Assembly: GCA_037043015.1 (NCBI GenBank)
Contig: CM073321.1
Location: forward strand, 39,948,420 to 40,012,419
Length of the DNA: 64,000 bases
Source of the DNA: Bryum argenteum
Taxonomy: Eukaryota; Streptophyta; Bryopsida; Bryales; Bryaceae
Direction: 5' to 3'
Positions within the stretch are counted from its first letter, which is position 1. Each line of letters begins with the position of its first letter. Below are positions 47,490 to 57,870 of this stretch, piece by piece. Below the pieces are notes generated by a model. The model was not told where the DNA came from, did not search any database, and worked only from the letters and a program-made list of their open reading frames with translations. The position numbers were made by a program, and so were the translations under genes.

Positions 47490-48530
47490 AGTGATTTTCC
47501 ATTTCAAATAGTGATTTTCCATTTCAAATACAAGAAGTACTAATTTTAGAATACAATCTAAGAATACATGAATTGAAATTTATAATAGAACTTTAGAACG
47601 TACAAATACGTGGACAATTTTAACCATAGCAAACTAAGACAAAAATTGATGATTATTCAAATACAAAATCAAAATTCACTTTCTGAATACAAGAACTTAA
47701 TCTTAGAATACAATTTTAGAATACCTGAGTTTAGTTTTAGAATACTAGAGTTTAATTTTAGAATTCAAATTAAGAAAGCACTAATTCAAATTTAGAATGC
47801 AAGATTTAGAATTCAATTTAGAATAAACAAATTGAGGATTTAAGCTTCATCCTTACGATGCCTATAACCATGTGCATGGTCATGGTCACTTAGTATATAT
47901 TAGTTAAAATTCTTATCTACCTAATAATAGGCTCATATTTGTGAATGAATCAACTTTGAAATCATGGACTTTGAAAGACAACAAACAATATGCATTTTGT
48001 ATAGCTGCAAAATATGTATAAGACAAAGGTTTTTCACATACTAAACTTAGTAAAAACTTTGTAGAGCAGACCATGAATACATTAGTGTTCTGTTGTTTGT
48101 GTTCTTGTTTTGTTTATATTTGTTCTTTTTAGTTTCTCTCGAATATCCTTAAAAATTTACATGTCCTTGACATGATGAAATAGTGGTTTACCATTTCAAA
48201 TACAAGTATTACTAATTTTAGAATACAATCTAAGAATACATGAATTTAATTCTAGAATACAACTTTAGAACGTACGAATACGTGGATGATTTTAACCGTA
48301 GCAAACTAAGACAAAAATTGATGATTATTCTAATACAAATTAAAATTCACTTTCTGAATACAAGCAAGAATTTAATCTTAGAATACAGTTTCAGAATACT
48401 TGAGTTTAGTTTTAGAATACTAGAGTTTAATTTTAGAATACAAATTAAGAAAACACTAATTCAAACTTAAAATGCACGATTTCAAATTCAATTTAGAATA
48501 TACAAATTTAGGGTTTAAGCTTCACACTTA
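47490..48530 (+). repeat. Tandem duplication of an about 350-bp AT-rich segment
   Basis: The segment 47,540-47,880 is repeated at 48,195-48,540 (offset about 660 bp). Shared stretches include AGAATACAATCTAAGAATAC, GCAAACTAAGACAAAAATTG and GATGATTATTC, with the end CCATGTGCATGG. Each copy is full of GAATACAA-like units. No gene. Confidence 0.8.
47880..48080 (+). repeat. Right member of a direct repeat flanking unit B
   Basis: Similar to 32,640-32,960 left of unit B, same orientation; see that entry for shared motifs. Confidence 0.6.
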
Positions 48531-48639
48531 CCATGCCTATAACCATGTGCATGGGCATGGTCACCTACATGTCCATGCCCATGCATATGGTCATGGGCAT
48601 GCCCATAAGAGTAATGATGGGGGTGGGTCATGATGACCC

Positions 48640-49725
48640 CCCCCCGCCGTCATTCCGTGCTCATTCGACCCGCTCATTCTCTGCTCTGTCGCCCTCACTC
48701 TCCCGGCTACTCCGCTTCTCCCTGCTCCGTCGGCGCAGTCATTTGCACTTGCTCCGTCTGCTATTCACTGCGTTCGCTCCCTCCTGCGGTGTACGTGGCG
48801 CCCACTTCAATTGTTTCAATTCGTTTTTCCTTGTTCGTGTTCGTGTTTGCTGCTTTCACTCCGCAGTCGGTGTCCAAGCTCTTGTTCGCTTTTGTAGCTC
48901 CGCCTGCTCCCGCTGTGTTCTTCGCCGCTTTTGTTGCGAAATTTTTACTGCGCCGCTCCCGCTGTGTTCCGCGCCGCTCCTGCTTTTACTCCGCAGTCGC
49001 TGTCCGAGCTTCGCAGTCGCGCTCCTGGTCGCTGTTCGACGTCCCAGCTGCTGCATTTGCGTTCCCGCATTTGCATTTGGCGTGTTCAGGTTTGTATTTG
49101 CTTTGCTTTGTGTGTTTGAGGTTTGTGTTTGCTTTGCTTTTTGTAATTTAGGTGTGATCAGTTCTCAACGCATTTCAGGGTTTTACTTTGAGAGTTGTGC
49201 GTCACTGCATGCAAGTCTATTTTACTTTTTTCTTGTCTTTGTCTTCTTTGTTGTTTTGAAGTTCTTGGGTAGTTGGGATCAGAGTCTTCAGTAAGCTAGC
49301 TTGTAAGTTTGAATGAGGTTTGATAGTGTCATTGATGATTTGTTACATTTTTCAAAATTGAATTGCTATACCTGTGTAGATAGCCTTTGACGAATCTAGT
49401 AGCTGTGAATTTGTACTAGGGTTTGAGATGATTAAGTTGAATTTGCTTTTGTTCTCTCAGGTGATTGCTATTGTGGTGTTGCAAGTCTTCTTATTCACTG
49501 TCTGGAATCAGCATCACATTCGGATTGACTTTGAAATAGCGCATCAGGCCTTCACTCAGCAATCTTTCTAGTGAGCTCCCATTCTTCTTTGTTTTGCTTG
49601 GATTGAAGTACTGATTCGAATTGATTCAAATTGCTGTTGAATGCTAGAATCTACGGCGTATGTAGATATAGGCTTCGATTAACATGATTCCCTTTATGCC
49701 CATGCACGATATTTCATCACTGGCT
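48640..49725 (+). promoter_or_regulatory. Probable promoter / leader of unit C ParB arm
   Basis: From 48,640 to about 49,140 a pyrimidine-rich, GC-rich segment (CTCCG, CCGCT motifs) follows AT-rich DNA abruptly. It then becomes a T/G-rich leader up to the palindrome array. The long frames across 48,533-49,294 are low-complexity and not convincing as protein. The position 5' of the ParB-like gene resembles 21.9-22.2 kb in unit A. Confidence 0.35.
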
Positions 49726-49731
49726 ACCAAA

Positions 49732-50612
49732 GTTATCCCCGGCCCGGGCATAATATTTGCGCAGAACCGCGTATTTGTCTAATATACGAAGGAATTATAC
49801 CCGGCCCGGGGATAATATTGACATTTTCCATGACTTTTTACAAAAAAGACAACTAATTATCCCCGGGCCGGGGATAATTCCTAGAAAACAACCTAGAAAT
49901 TGTACAAAAGAACAATAATTATCCCCGGCCCGGGGATAATATTGTCATTTTCCATGACTTTTTACAAAAATGACAACTAATTATCCCCGGGCCGGAGATA
50001 ATTCCTTAAAAAAACCAAGTAACTGTTAAAAACAACAATAATTATCCCAGGCCCGGGGATAATATTGTCGTTTGCCATGATATTCTACATAAACAGACAT
50101 CTTATTATCCCCGGGCCGGGGATAATTCCTAAAAAACCAAGTAACTGTACAAAACAACAATAATTATCCCCGGCCCGGGGATAATATTGTCATTTGCCAT
50201 GATATTTTGCATATAATGACAACTAATTATCCCCGGCCCGGGGATAACTTCATAAAAGACAACCTATATACATTACTAAACAGCAACAATTATCCCCGGC
50301 CCAGGGATAATATTGGCATTCGCCATGTTATTACACAAATTAGCAAAAAAGTATCCCCGGGGCGGGGATAATATGTGCAGTTCCTCCTTAGGTCTACTGA
50401 GTAGATTGTAGCCGAGCCCAAGAGAAATCTCTAGAACAATCGGACAAACACCCCGATGAAGTTATCGTTAACCCCGACCCCGAGATAATTCTGCCTTGCG
50501 TATTAGTTCTACAAAGAGCAACAACAGATTATCCCCGCGCCGGGGATAATTCCTTGGCCTAACCGTAGAAATTAGCTAGACTAGACAGAAAATATCCCCG
50601 CCTCAGGGATAA
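49732..50612. repeat. Unit C P3 palindrome array 2 (about 62-bp spacing)
   Basis: About fourteen copies of TATCCCCGGCCCGGGGATA or variants at about 49,732, 49,795, 49,857, 49,918, 49,980, 50,041, 50,103, 50,163, 50,227, 50,289, 50,350, 50,463, 50,528 and 50,590. Two spacers alternate (one with TTGTCATTTTCCATGAC, the other with CCAAGTAACTGTACAAAAC), so the real period is about 123 bp. It ends about 60 bp before the ATG of the ParB-like gene. Confidence 0.9.
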
Positions 50613-52070
50613 CTAATTTATTAAGGCACTAGTATTAATGAGTTGCCATTTACGATTGCAGAAAAAACGATGGCTCTCAGCGCCACAAATCCCCTAGACA
50701 TGACCTTGGACAAAGTCCAGAACCCATTCGGGTTCGACCCATTCCTGCGCAATAACGATGACGAGAGCCTTGATCTCTAGCTCTTCAAGGATGTGGTCGT
50801 GAGCTGGTTACTAAAGATCGTTAAGAACCATGTCCTCGTTATGACCAAGTTGGTCATGACGGACCCTTTTCTTCCCTTACACCAGAATGTGAGGGTAACA
50901 GCATTCAAGGCACACAGACAGAAGTATATGTTGCTCAGGTGTGTCCATCTACAGCAAGACGAGGGTAGAGATCCTTACCACTTTGGAATTGTGGTAGAGG
51001 TCGGTGTAGATTGCGGTGCACAGTTCGATCCGCATGGCTTTCTTGTGGAACTACACAAGACTCGGCATGGCTTTCTGAAGTTCTGGGAGGACAACATCAA
51101 TAGCTGGGAGAACATCAACCAAGAAGATACAGTTCGTAAGCTGACGACAATGTTGTCAAGACTGTCACAGACGCATGAAGGATCAAGTAGTAAAGCGGCT
51201 AAGAAGAAGAAGGCACCCGCCGCCTCTGCACTTGTCCTGCAGTCTGAGACTTCAGCTCCGCTATCTAGTGGTGCTCTACCGGCACCTCCGCGAGTGCCTG
51301 CAAAGAGGCTGATGAATGATACGATCGTTGCAGGCGGTGCCGCCCCCAAGAAGAAGAGACAGCGTACCGCTCCCCCTGCAACTGCAAGTCAAGGATCGGC
51401 CTTAACTTCCGTAGTCGAAGTGCCTGCCCGACAGAAGAAGGAATCATCGAAACCTTCTGCTGAAGTGGCAGACTATGTGAGGTTTGCTTCTGAGCAGATT
51501 GTCTTCAACCAAAGTTTCAAAGACTATTTCTTGTTCAAGAAAGAACAGAAGCTGGTGCCCATTTCCCAGCTTGAGAGGGGAAAGCACACGTGGGTTGTGC
51601 GAAGTCTCGAAAGGGACATCGTAACGAACACCAAGCAATTTCTCGCAATGATGGGAGATGTTACCCGGAGGCAGACTATTATCATCACTCCCATTGACGC
51701 CAATGGAAATTTGCTCTCTAGGCGGCCGACAACATGGGAGGAGATCAAAGATGGAAAATTTGCCATCATTGATGGCCAGCACTCCGTGGAAGCCTCAAGG
51801 GAGCTTCAGAACGAGCCCGTGACAGAGGACAGGAAGAAAGAACTTCTATCGTGGTATGCCTACATTCTTTACGAGACCGACCCAAAGCGCCTTACAGCGA
51901 TTTCGGCATTCTACAACACCACGAACCCTCTGAAGCACGCCCAGCCAACGTGGGGCAACCAAATAAAACATGGAAGGTCTATTTGGATCGACTGTGGGCG
52001 TCCGTCCGCAAGCGTGAACGAGAACGCGACTCGGAATAACGACTCGGTCTACAATCCTACCAATTTTAAG

Positions 52071-52202
52071 GTAAGACAATACACGTTTCCCATAGATTAT
52101 CCCCGGCCCGGGGATAATCCACCTTCTATTTCAGAGTTTGTCCCACACGTATTCATAGTTCTTTCACTCATCGCATCTAACATTTTTTTCATGTTTTCTC
52201 AG
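52071..52202 (+). other. 132-bp intron carrying one in-frame P3 palindrome
   Basis: Donor AAG|GTAAGA and acceptor TTTTCTCAG|AAA, phase 0, length divisible by 3 and without an in-frame stop, so retention would add 44 residues including DYPRPGDN. The corresponding introns in A and B carry P1 and P2 respectively. Confidence 0.75.
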
Positions 52203-55200
52203 AAATTTACGGATCTTCTGTCAATCCGGTATCGCAACATCAATCCCAACAAGGTAGGGAAGACAATTTTGACAACATCGGACCTCAAGCACGAGATTCA
52301 GATCATCAAATTTCTAGACAGCATGTACGATAAGTTCGCGGAGTTCCTCGAACTTCATTCGCTTGGAAATCTGATAAACCCCGACATAGGCGGAGCTTAT
52401 CGCATGAACCCAACGTACTTCACGAACGACAAGCATCATGTGAGCCGCGAGCTTTTCAGGAAGTTCGGAAATCTTTCCGATGATGACATCGACAGGGTCA
52501 TCACTTACCTTGTCCACGTTGAAACCGCCGAAGGTGCGCTGAAGTATCCAAGGTTGTCCTTCCACAAGACGAAGTACTTCCATCGCCTGAGCCACGCCTG
52601 AGGTGACTGGATTATTCGTCAAAAGTGCAAGGGAGTCGTGTACCAAGAGTTGAAGGCGGTCAGGCCATCTCTTCCATTCTTCCTTCCCAACGGCGGAGCG
52701 TTATGCCCAGAGAAATGGAAGATATGGAAGTCGAGGAAGGGCTTCTCGACGGCGTCGTGGAACATGCTGCTCAGCCACGTCGAGGCAAAATTCTACTCGA
52801 CCCGACTGCAGAATCAGGAGAAGTTCAAGACGGCCGGGGAGATGAAGTCCATGTTCCCCAACACCGAGGACTTCTTCAAGGGCTTCTTGCGGCAGAAGTC
52901 CAAGCATTGGAAGTCCACGAAGGCTTTTGATCTTCGGACCTTCGACTCGAAGGCCATGACTATTACTGGCCAATGGTCAACGCAGGTGCCTGCAGGAACA
53001 GTTTCGATGGGGCTGTTCGACTTGCGTGACACACCCTTCTCGCTTTGCAAGGACTCCAATGCTGGAAAGATGTTCTTCAAAGCATTGGTAGCAAAGTTCG
53101 CGGTGATATCAAGTCCAGCTTACACCGACCCTACTGTATGGGTCTGGATCGTGAACGGCGGCACTACGAACAAGCTTCATAAACTGAAGGCGATGATTCA
53201 GCTCAGCCACCCCACCTACACAATGAGCACGTCCAAGTACGTGGTGGCAATAGCTGAGAAGATCTTCAACGCGCCAGCCATAGAGAGATCTGCAAACGAC
53301 GTGTTCATTGTCTTCTTGTTCAAGAAGACACCAGAAGGGCAAGCCTTCATCGGCACAAACCCGTCGGAGTTCAAACCCATCAGCGGAGGCAATGGAGACA
53401 TCTCCTCCTATCTCCACTCCGATGGGTGATGAGCACCAGGCGCAGGGGCGTGATACCGAGATCCGACGCCCTGGTAAGGAGCCTATGCCAGTGATCCCGT
53501 CGAGGCTCGTTACGTCGACGACAATGCCTGTTCAATCATCTGCGGAGGTTGTCGTCGGAGCATCGGGCAACCCCGAGTCGCGTAGGCCATTGAAACGTCG
53601 ACTCGATCTCGCAGCTGAGACCACGGCCCCGAGTCAACCATTGGATGGGGCATCGTGCGCCATGCCCAATTCTACTGTTGCTCCTGCGGTGGACACAACC
53701 CCTCAGAGTAAAGTCCTTAACAGACGGGGGAGACCACTCTATGCATTCGTGGCGCCCACCCACGTATTCATAGATCTGAGTGACGAGGAAGGCACGGATC
53801 CGGCGGATGAATACTATGTCGTCGATGTCCCAACTCGTGAAGGCAAAACCATCGAGCTCCCGACGTCGACACCTTCAAGCTCCCGGCGTCGGAACCGGCC
53901 AGTTGATGATTCAGACCTGGCAGCTCTTGATGATGACACGGCGGTGAAGAAGGAGAAGGTTGTTGTGATGTGCAACCCCTCTACTGACCCAATGGCAAAT
54001 GCGGCAGGAGTTTCGCCTCCTCCAGGTGCTCCGGTTGTGAAGGTTGAAGAACACTACCTGGCGAATAAAAGGAGGCTAGCCGAGGAGGCCAGACTGGTAA
54101 AGGAGAAGGCCCGAAAGGAAGCAGAGGACGCTAAGATTCTTGCAGAACATAACATCGTCATGGAGTGGCTGAGGAGCGGCAAGCCGATGCCTGCCCACAT
54201 GGCTGCAATTATTGCAGGCGAGCATCCGGATCTTCCTTCCAGCTCGGGCACCCCGAGTTCCGAGCCTGGTGCAGATTATCCCCGGCGCGGGGATAATAGT
54301 GCCTCCACCACCGCGGCTGTACCGGGCAGCGAGATGGAGCCCTTGCCGCTGTCCTCGGGCACAGCCACAGCAGATTATCCCTGGGCCGGGGATAATCTTG
54401 CTGCGACCGGCTCCGACTTCCAGGCGCAGCCCATTCCCTCTGAGAGGGAACCAGAGCATGTCGTCGATGGCGCTGCTGAACCTCAGACTGTTGCCGATCA
54501 GCCCGGTAACTTTGGAGATTATCCCCGACCCGGGGATAATTGAGACTCTTCTGTCGAGGAGTCCCCTCCCGACGACCAACCTGCTCTGGGTCCTGATTCA
54601 TCGTGTGTTGCACCCGCTGCTGCAGTGGTTGAGACTGCTCATCCACCTGACTCAGGTCAAGAGCTCTCGCAGTACGACTTGTTGGTGAATTATGCTCGGC
54701 CCGGGGATAATGAGGAGCCAACAGGCTAAGTGGAGGACACCGTGGGTGCTCTAGGTGCTATAGAGGCGAGCGCGGAGGTCATACCTGATCCCACTGCAGC
54801 TCCGGCATCCGAGAAGCAAGAGATCGCAAACACTCCGCCAAGGACTCAGGTCGATGCCGATGACGAGTAGTTGGTGGACTATTCGTCTAGCCCGACCAAC
54901 GCGATTCAACCGCAAGAGCCACATGATAATGTAAGTGCTTTCACCCTCCCCCCAAAACTGCATAACTCGTCGTCGTCACAACCGTTATGATTTTGTTTGC
55001 TTGGCCTGAACGCTCCCGATTCGCTTGGCCTGAACTACGCTTCTTCGTCTATTTTCTCGTGCAGGAGATCGACGACCCTTACTCGTTATGTTTTTTCTGG
55101 AGTTGTCAACGTTTGTTGTGGTGCGTCATGTATTATAGATTTTTGGTAGTAATAGTTCTCAGCTTAGTGTTTCGGTCAAAGTTGACAAACACATGCCCTG

Positions 55201-55467
55201 TACATGATTGATGTAAATAAAATTATTTTTGATATCAATATTTTTGCCTTCAAATTGAAGTGTCATTTGATGTTCCTCAATGTCTTTCTCAGTTCACCTC
55301 TGTGGGATTCATTCTGCGCCCACGGGCTGTGAGATTGCTTCAGAATCCGATCGATCTAGCCCCAATGCCATGGATGCAATGCATGCCGTCATTGTGGATT
55401 TGCTCAGATCGCAGTGTCTCTGCTTTCAATCAGGTATCCTCAACATTATCGTTTCCTTTGATGCCAG

Positions 55468-56280
55468 GTAGAATTAATTTCCCAATTTGAGTGCGTCTCG
55501 CGGCTGAGGTCTGCACTCGGGCAGACGGCGCCGCCTCGATGGTTGAATGTTGTCCTCGACATCAACGGGATCCTTTGTCAGTGTGGGCATCTGCCATCGC
55601 TCCAGAAGAATTCTCTCTTTTTCTCTCCTGGAAACCGGCTCTACGTGCCGGACATCCCACCGAAGGTGCCTCCAAAGGCAGTCTTTTGCCGCCCGGGAGT
55701 GAGGGAATTCTTGGAGACTATATCCGCCCATGTTGCGAGGGTTGTGATATGGAGTTCGATGAAGAAGTCCACTGTTGAGGCCGTCATCGACTACCTCTTC
55801 AGTGGACTTCCTAAGCCTTTCGAAATCCTCAGACAAGAGTCTTGTGGCTTGGTTGAGGTTAGCAGCGGTGTCTATTTGTCATACCCAACCAATGCGCAAA
55901 AGAGGATATTTTTGAAAACGTTGTCCTCTGCGGTGTTCCCGCTTAGTAACGGTGCTGTTGTGTTTGGGTTGGATAACACTCTCCTCATTGACTACAGTCC
56001 TGAGAAGAGTATTTGCAACCACACCGGAAACGCCATTTTCCTCCAGCCTTGGACAAAATCTAGCCGGGAGGACAATACACTGTCCGCCGTGCTTACTCCA
56101 TGGCTACTCGCTCTTCTCGCCACTTGCAGGCCTGAGAATCTTCGGTCCTATGTCGACAATCATAGGATTGGTATTCCGCCTCTCAATAAGTATAGCAATT
56201 TAGGGAGGTTTATTTTAGACGGTATGGCGCAGTCGCATAGGAACTTAGGGCATACTTACGAAACTCCTTCCTTTCCTTAG
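55468..56280 (+). CDS. Unit C: FCP1-like HAD exon
   Basis: Acceptor TGATGCCAG at 55,467, phase 0, open to TAG at 56,280. Motif I LDINGILC keeps the nucleophile Asp with Asn at +2; motif II WSSMKKS; motif III LLIDYSP (second Asp of DDSP replaced by Tyr). The preceding exon ends FNQ| at a GTATCC donor (55,435 region). It has the best preserved motif I with that of unit A HAD-b. Confidence 0.65.
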   Translation, partial: VELISQFECVSRLRSALGQTAPPRWLNVVLDINGILCQCGHLPSLQKNSLFFSPGNRLYVPDIPPKVPPKAVFCRPGVREFLETISAHVARVVIWSSMKKSTVEAVIDYLFSGLPKPFEILRQESCGLVEVSSGVYLSYPTNAQKRIFLKTLSSAVFPLSNGAVVFGLDNTLLIDYSPEKSICNHTGNAIFLQPWTKSSREDNTLSAVLTPWLLALLATCRPENLRSYVDNHRIGIPPLNKYSNLGRFILDGMAQSHRNLGHTYETPSFP

Positions 56281-56770
56281 TCATTGTCTCGATGACAGTT
56301 AGGGCGCTCTTTATTCCTTTTTGAAGACGCAATAGATAATTATGTATATGGGTTGCTACAGTATGAATCAGGTTGGATTAATAAAGAAGCCGATTATTGT
56401 ATCATCCTTTATGTACCACATCGAAATGTGCTCAATTTTTATTTGTGATTTGTGGATGCTTGTTCACTTTGGATTGATGCTGATGATTGTTTCTGTTGTA
56501 TGACTCTTTCTTTGTTGTTAGTTAGGATGTCATTTCTGCCCGGCCCGGGGAAAATCTTTGGAAGTATCAGCTTGTATGATTTCAGTCTTCTGTTCTCTTT
56601 ATGTCGAATTTGATTTCACTTGTTGTTTTCTTCTTATGTTCTTGTATGCTTTGTGCTTGTGAACCTAACGTCAGTTCCCCCCGCTTAAGTTATCCCCGGT
56701 TCGTGGATAACTCTTGCATGTTCCTACGTCCATCTTTTCCTGACCGAGTCCTTGCATTTTTGATTTTGTT
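56281..56770. other. 3' flank of unit C HAD exon
   Basis: T-rich noncoding DNA with two degenerate P3 copies (about 56,540 and 56,690), the rightmost members of the family in the window. Confidence 0.5.
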
Positions 56771-56774
56771 CGAC

Positions 56775-57625
56775 AAGTCAAGGCGTCTTCCACCCTTGTC
56801 GAGTCCGGTGAAGAGGATGATGTCTCCAACGAGACCTCCGTCCCGGAATGTTCTGTTTCACTCTCGGCAAGTGTTGCCGCCTCTCTCGCTTCGAGGCATT
56901 TTGATATGTTCACGGCTTAGGACGCAGCATCCGCAACAATGGATTTTACAAGAGATAGTGTTGATGACAATGTTGTTGACAACCCGCCGAGTCGTGGTCT
57001 TGTTCGGACTCCTGTTTGGTTTCCGTCTCCCCTGAAGCGGCTTCATACATTACCATCGCGGCGACGCTCCATGTCGCTTGATGCTCATAATTCGAAAACA
57101 CCTCAGAGGCAGTTCTACTCCGGTGTGGGTGCTACGGACGTTCCTTTGCGAGATTCAATTGTTCCTCCTTCCACCATCAATGTGGGTGGGACGTCCAATA
57201 CATCACAACCCGCGATCCAAGTCAACAATTACAACAGTAGCAGGGCAACAAGATCCCTCGGCGGTGCCCCGCGACAACTTCGTTCAAAGGGGGATTTCTT
57301 GCCTCTTGCAAAGCCACTAGCATCGCGACACCCACCATTAAGGCGAGCTTCTTGCACACCCCAGCCGTATCCTGCGCATGGGGAATCGGCAGCTCCTTCA
57401 TCCTCTCGTCCTTCGCGTTCTCTTGACTCCCTTCGTAGGCGTGATGGGGAATGTTTTGACACCTGGTTTGCCCGTCGGAGTGAGACTTTGGGTACTAATT
57501 GCTTGCCAAACTCCCGTCGCAATGATCTTATTCGCACGCTTATGAAGCACCACGAGGCCGAAGCCAAGTTGTTGGAGAATTGCACCAAGCTGAATGGCTC
57601 TAAGTCTAAAGAGACAAAGCCTTAA
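56775..57625 (+). pseudogene. Unit C: Ser/Arg/Pro-rich protein with H3-tail-like segment
   Basis: A frame from about 56,775 (acidic, VESGEEDDVSNETSVPE) to the stop at 57,625 is broken only by TAG at about 56,921 (GCT TAG GAC). From the ATG at 56,939 it encodes 228 residues, rich in Ser, Arg and Pro, with a charged C-terminal helix (HHEAEAKLLENCTKLNGSKSK). At 57,239-57,292 it reads SRATRSLGGAPRQLRSKG, resembling histone H3 around residues 7-23 without Lys14 and Lys18. I recognise no catalytic domain. It follows the HAD exon in the place where units A and B have HAD-a. Confidence 0.4.
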
Positions 57626-57749
57626 TGTCCCTCCACCGTGGTCTTCCTACTCGGTTCTGATCAGGGATGTCACAGCGTCCGGACGTCCGCAGGGGGCTAT
57701 GGGAGCGTCCGTGACTTAGAGATTTTGGACTATTTACCTAAGGTAAAAG

Positions 57750-57870
57750 GGGCGACCGATCTTCGTCCCGGGCGACCGGTCTTCGGCCCGGGCGACCGGT
57801 CTTTGGGCGGGGCGACCGGTCTTTGGGCGGGGCGACCGGTCTTTGGCCCAGGCGACTGGCCCGCCGACCG
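57750..57870. repeat. 20-bp tandem repeat with GACCGGTC core
   Basis: About five head-to-tail 20-bp units of the type GGGCGACCGGTCTTTGGGCG at 57,750, 57,770, 57,790, 57,810 and 57,830, followed by a degenerate copy. The core GACCGGTC is a perfect palindrome. It marks the transition from unit C to the CACTA-like segment. Confidence 0.85.

Larger units (their letters stand above)
50670..56280 (+). pseudogene. Unit C: ParB-like / disordered / HAD gene with nonsense codons
   Basis: ATG at 50,670 just after an acceptor-like GATTGCAG. One frame runs to about 53,390, cut by TAG (50,778) and TGA (52,599); intron 52,071-52,202 lies inside. Domains: N-terminal region; basic NLS-like linker (APKKKRQRTAPP); ParB-like domain (TRRQTIIITPID ... 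KFAIIDGQHSVEASREL); central domain. The frame then changes to a Pro/Ser/Asp-rich region (about 53,360-54,930) cut by TGA 54,541, TAA 54,727 and TAG 54,868, with P3 palindromes read in frame as DYPRPGDN. Exon-like DNA follows, then the HAD exon 55,468-56,280: VVLDINGILCQCG (Asp present), VVIWSSMKKS, NTLLIDYSPEKS. The HAD exon itself is undamaged. Confidence 0.6.

Noticed and set aside
48533..49294. 253-residue plus-strand ORF (Met/Phe/Cys/Arg-rich)
   Set aside because: Low-complexity translation of pyrimidine-rich DNA; more likely promoter/leader of unit C than protein.
28657..50612. CRISPR-like arrays (about 22-bp palindromic repeats with regular spacers)
   Set aside because: The spacers are few types repeated in alternation rather than unique, the repeats also occur in introns and coding DNA, there are no cas genes, and the DNA is clearly eukaryotic.
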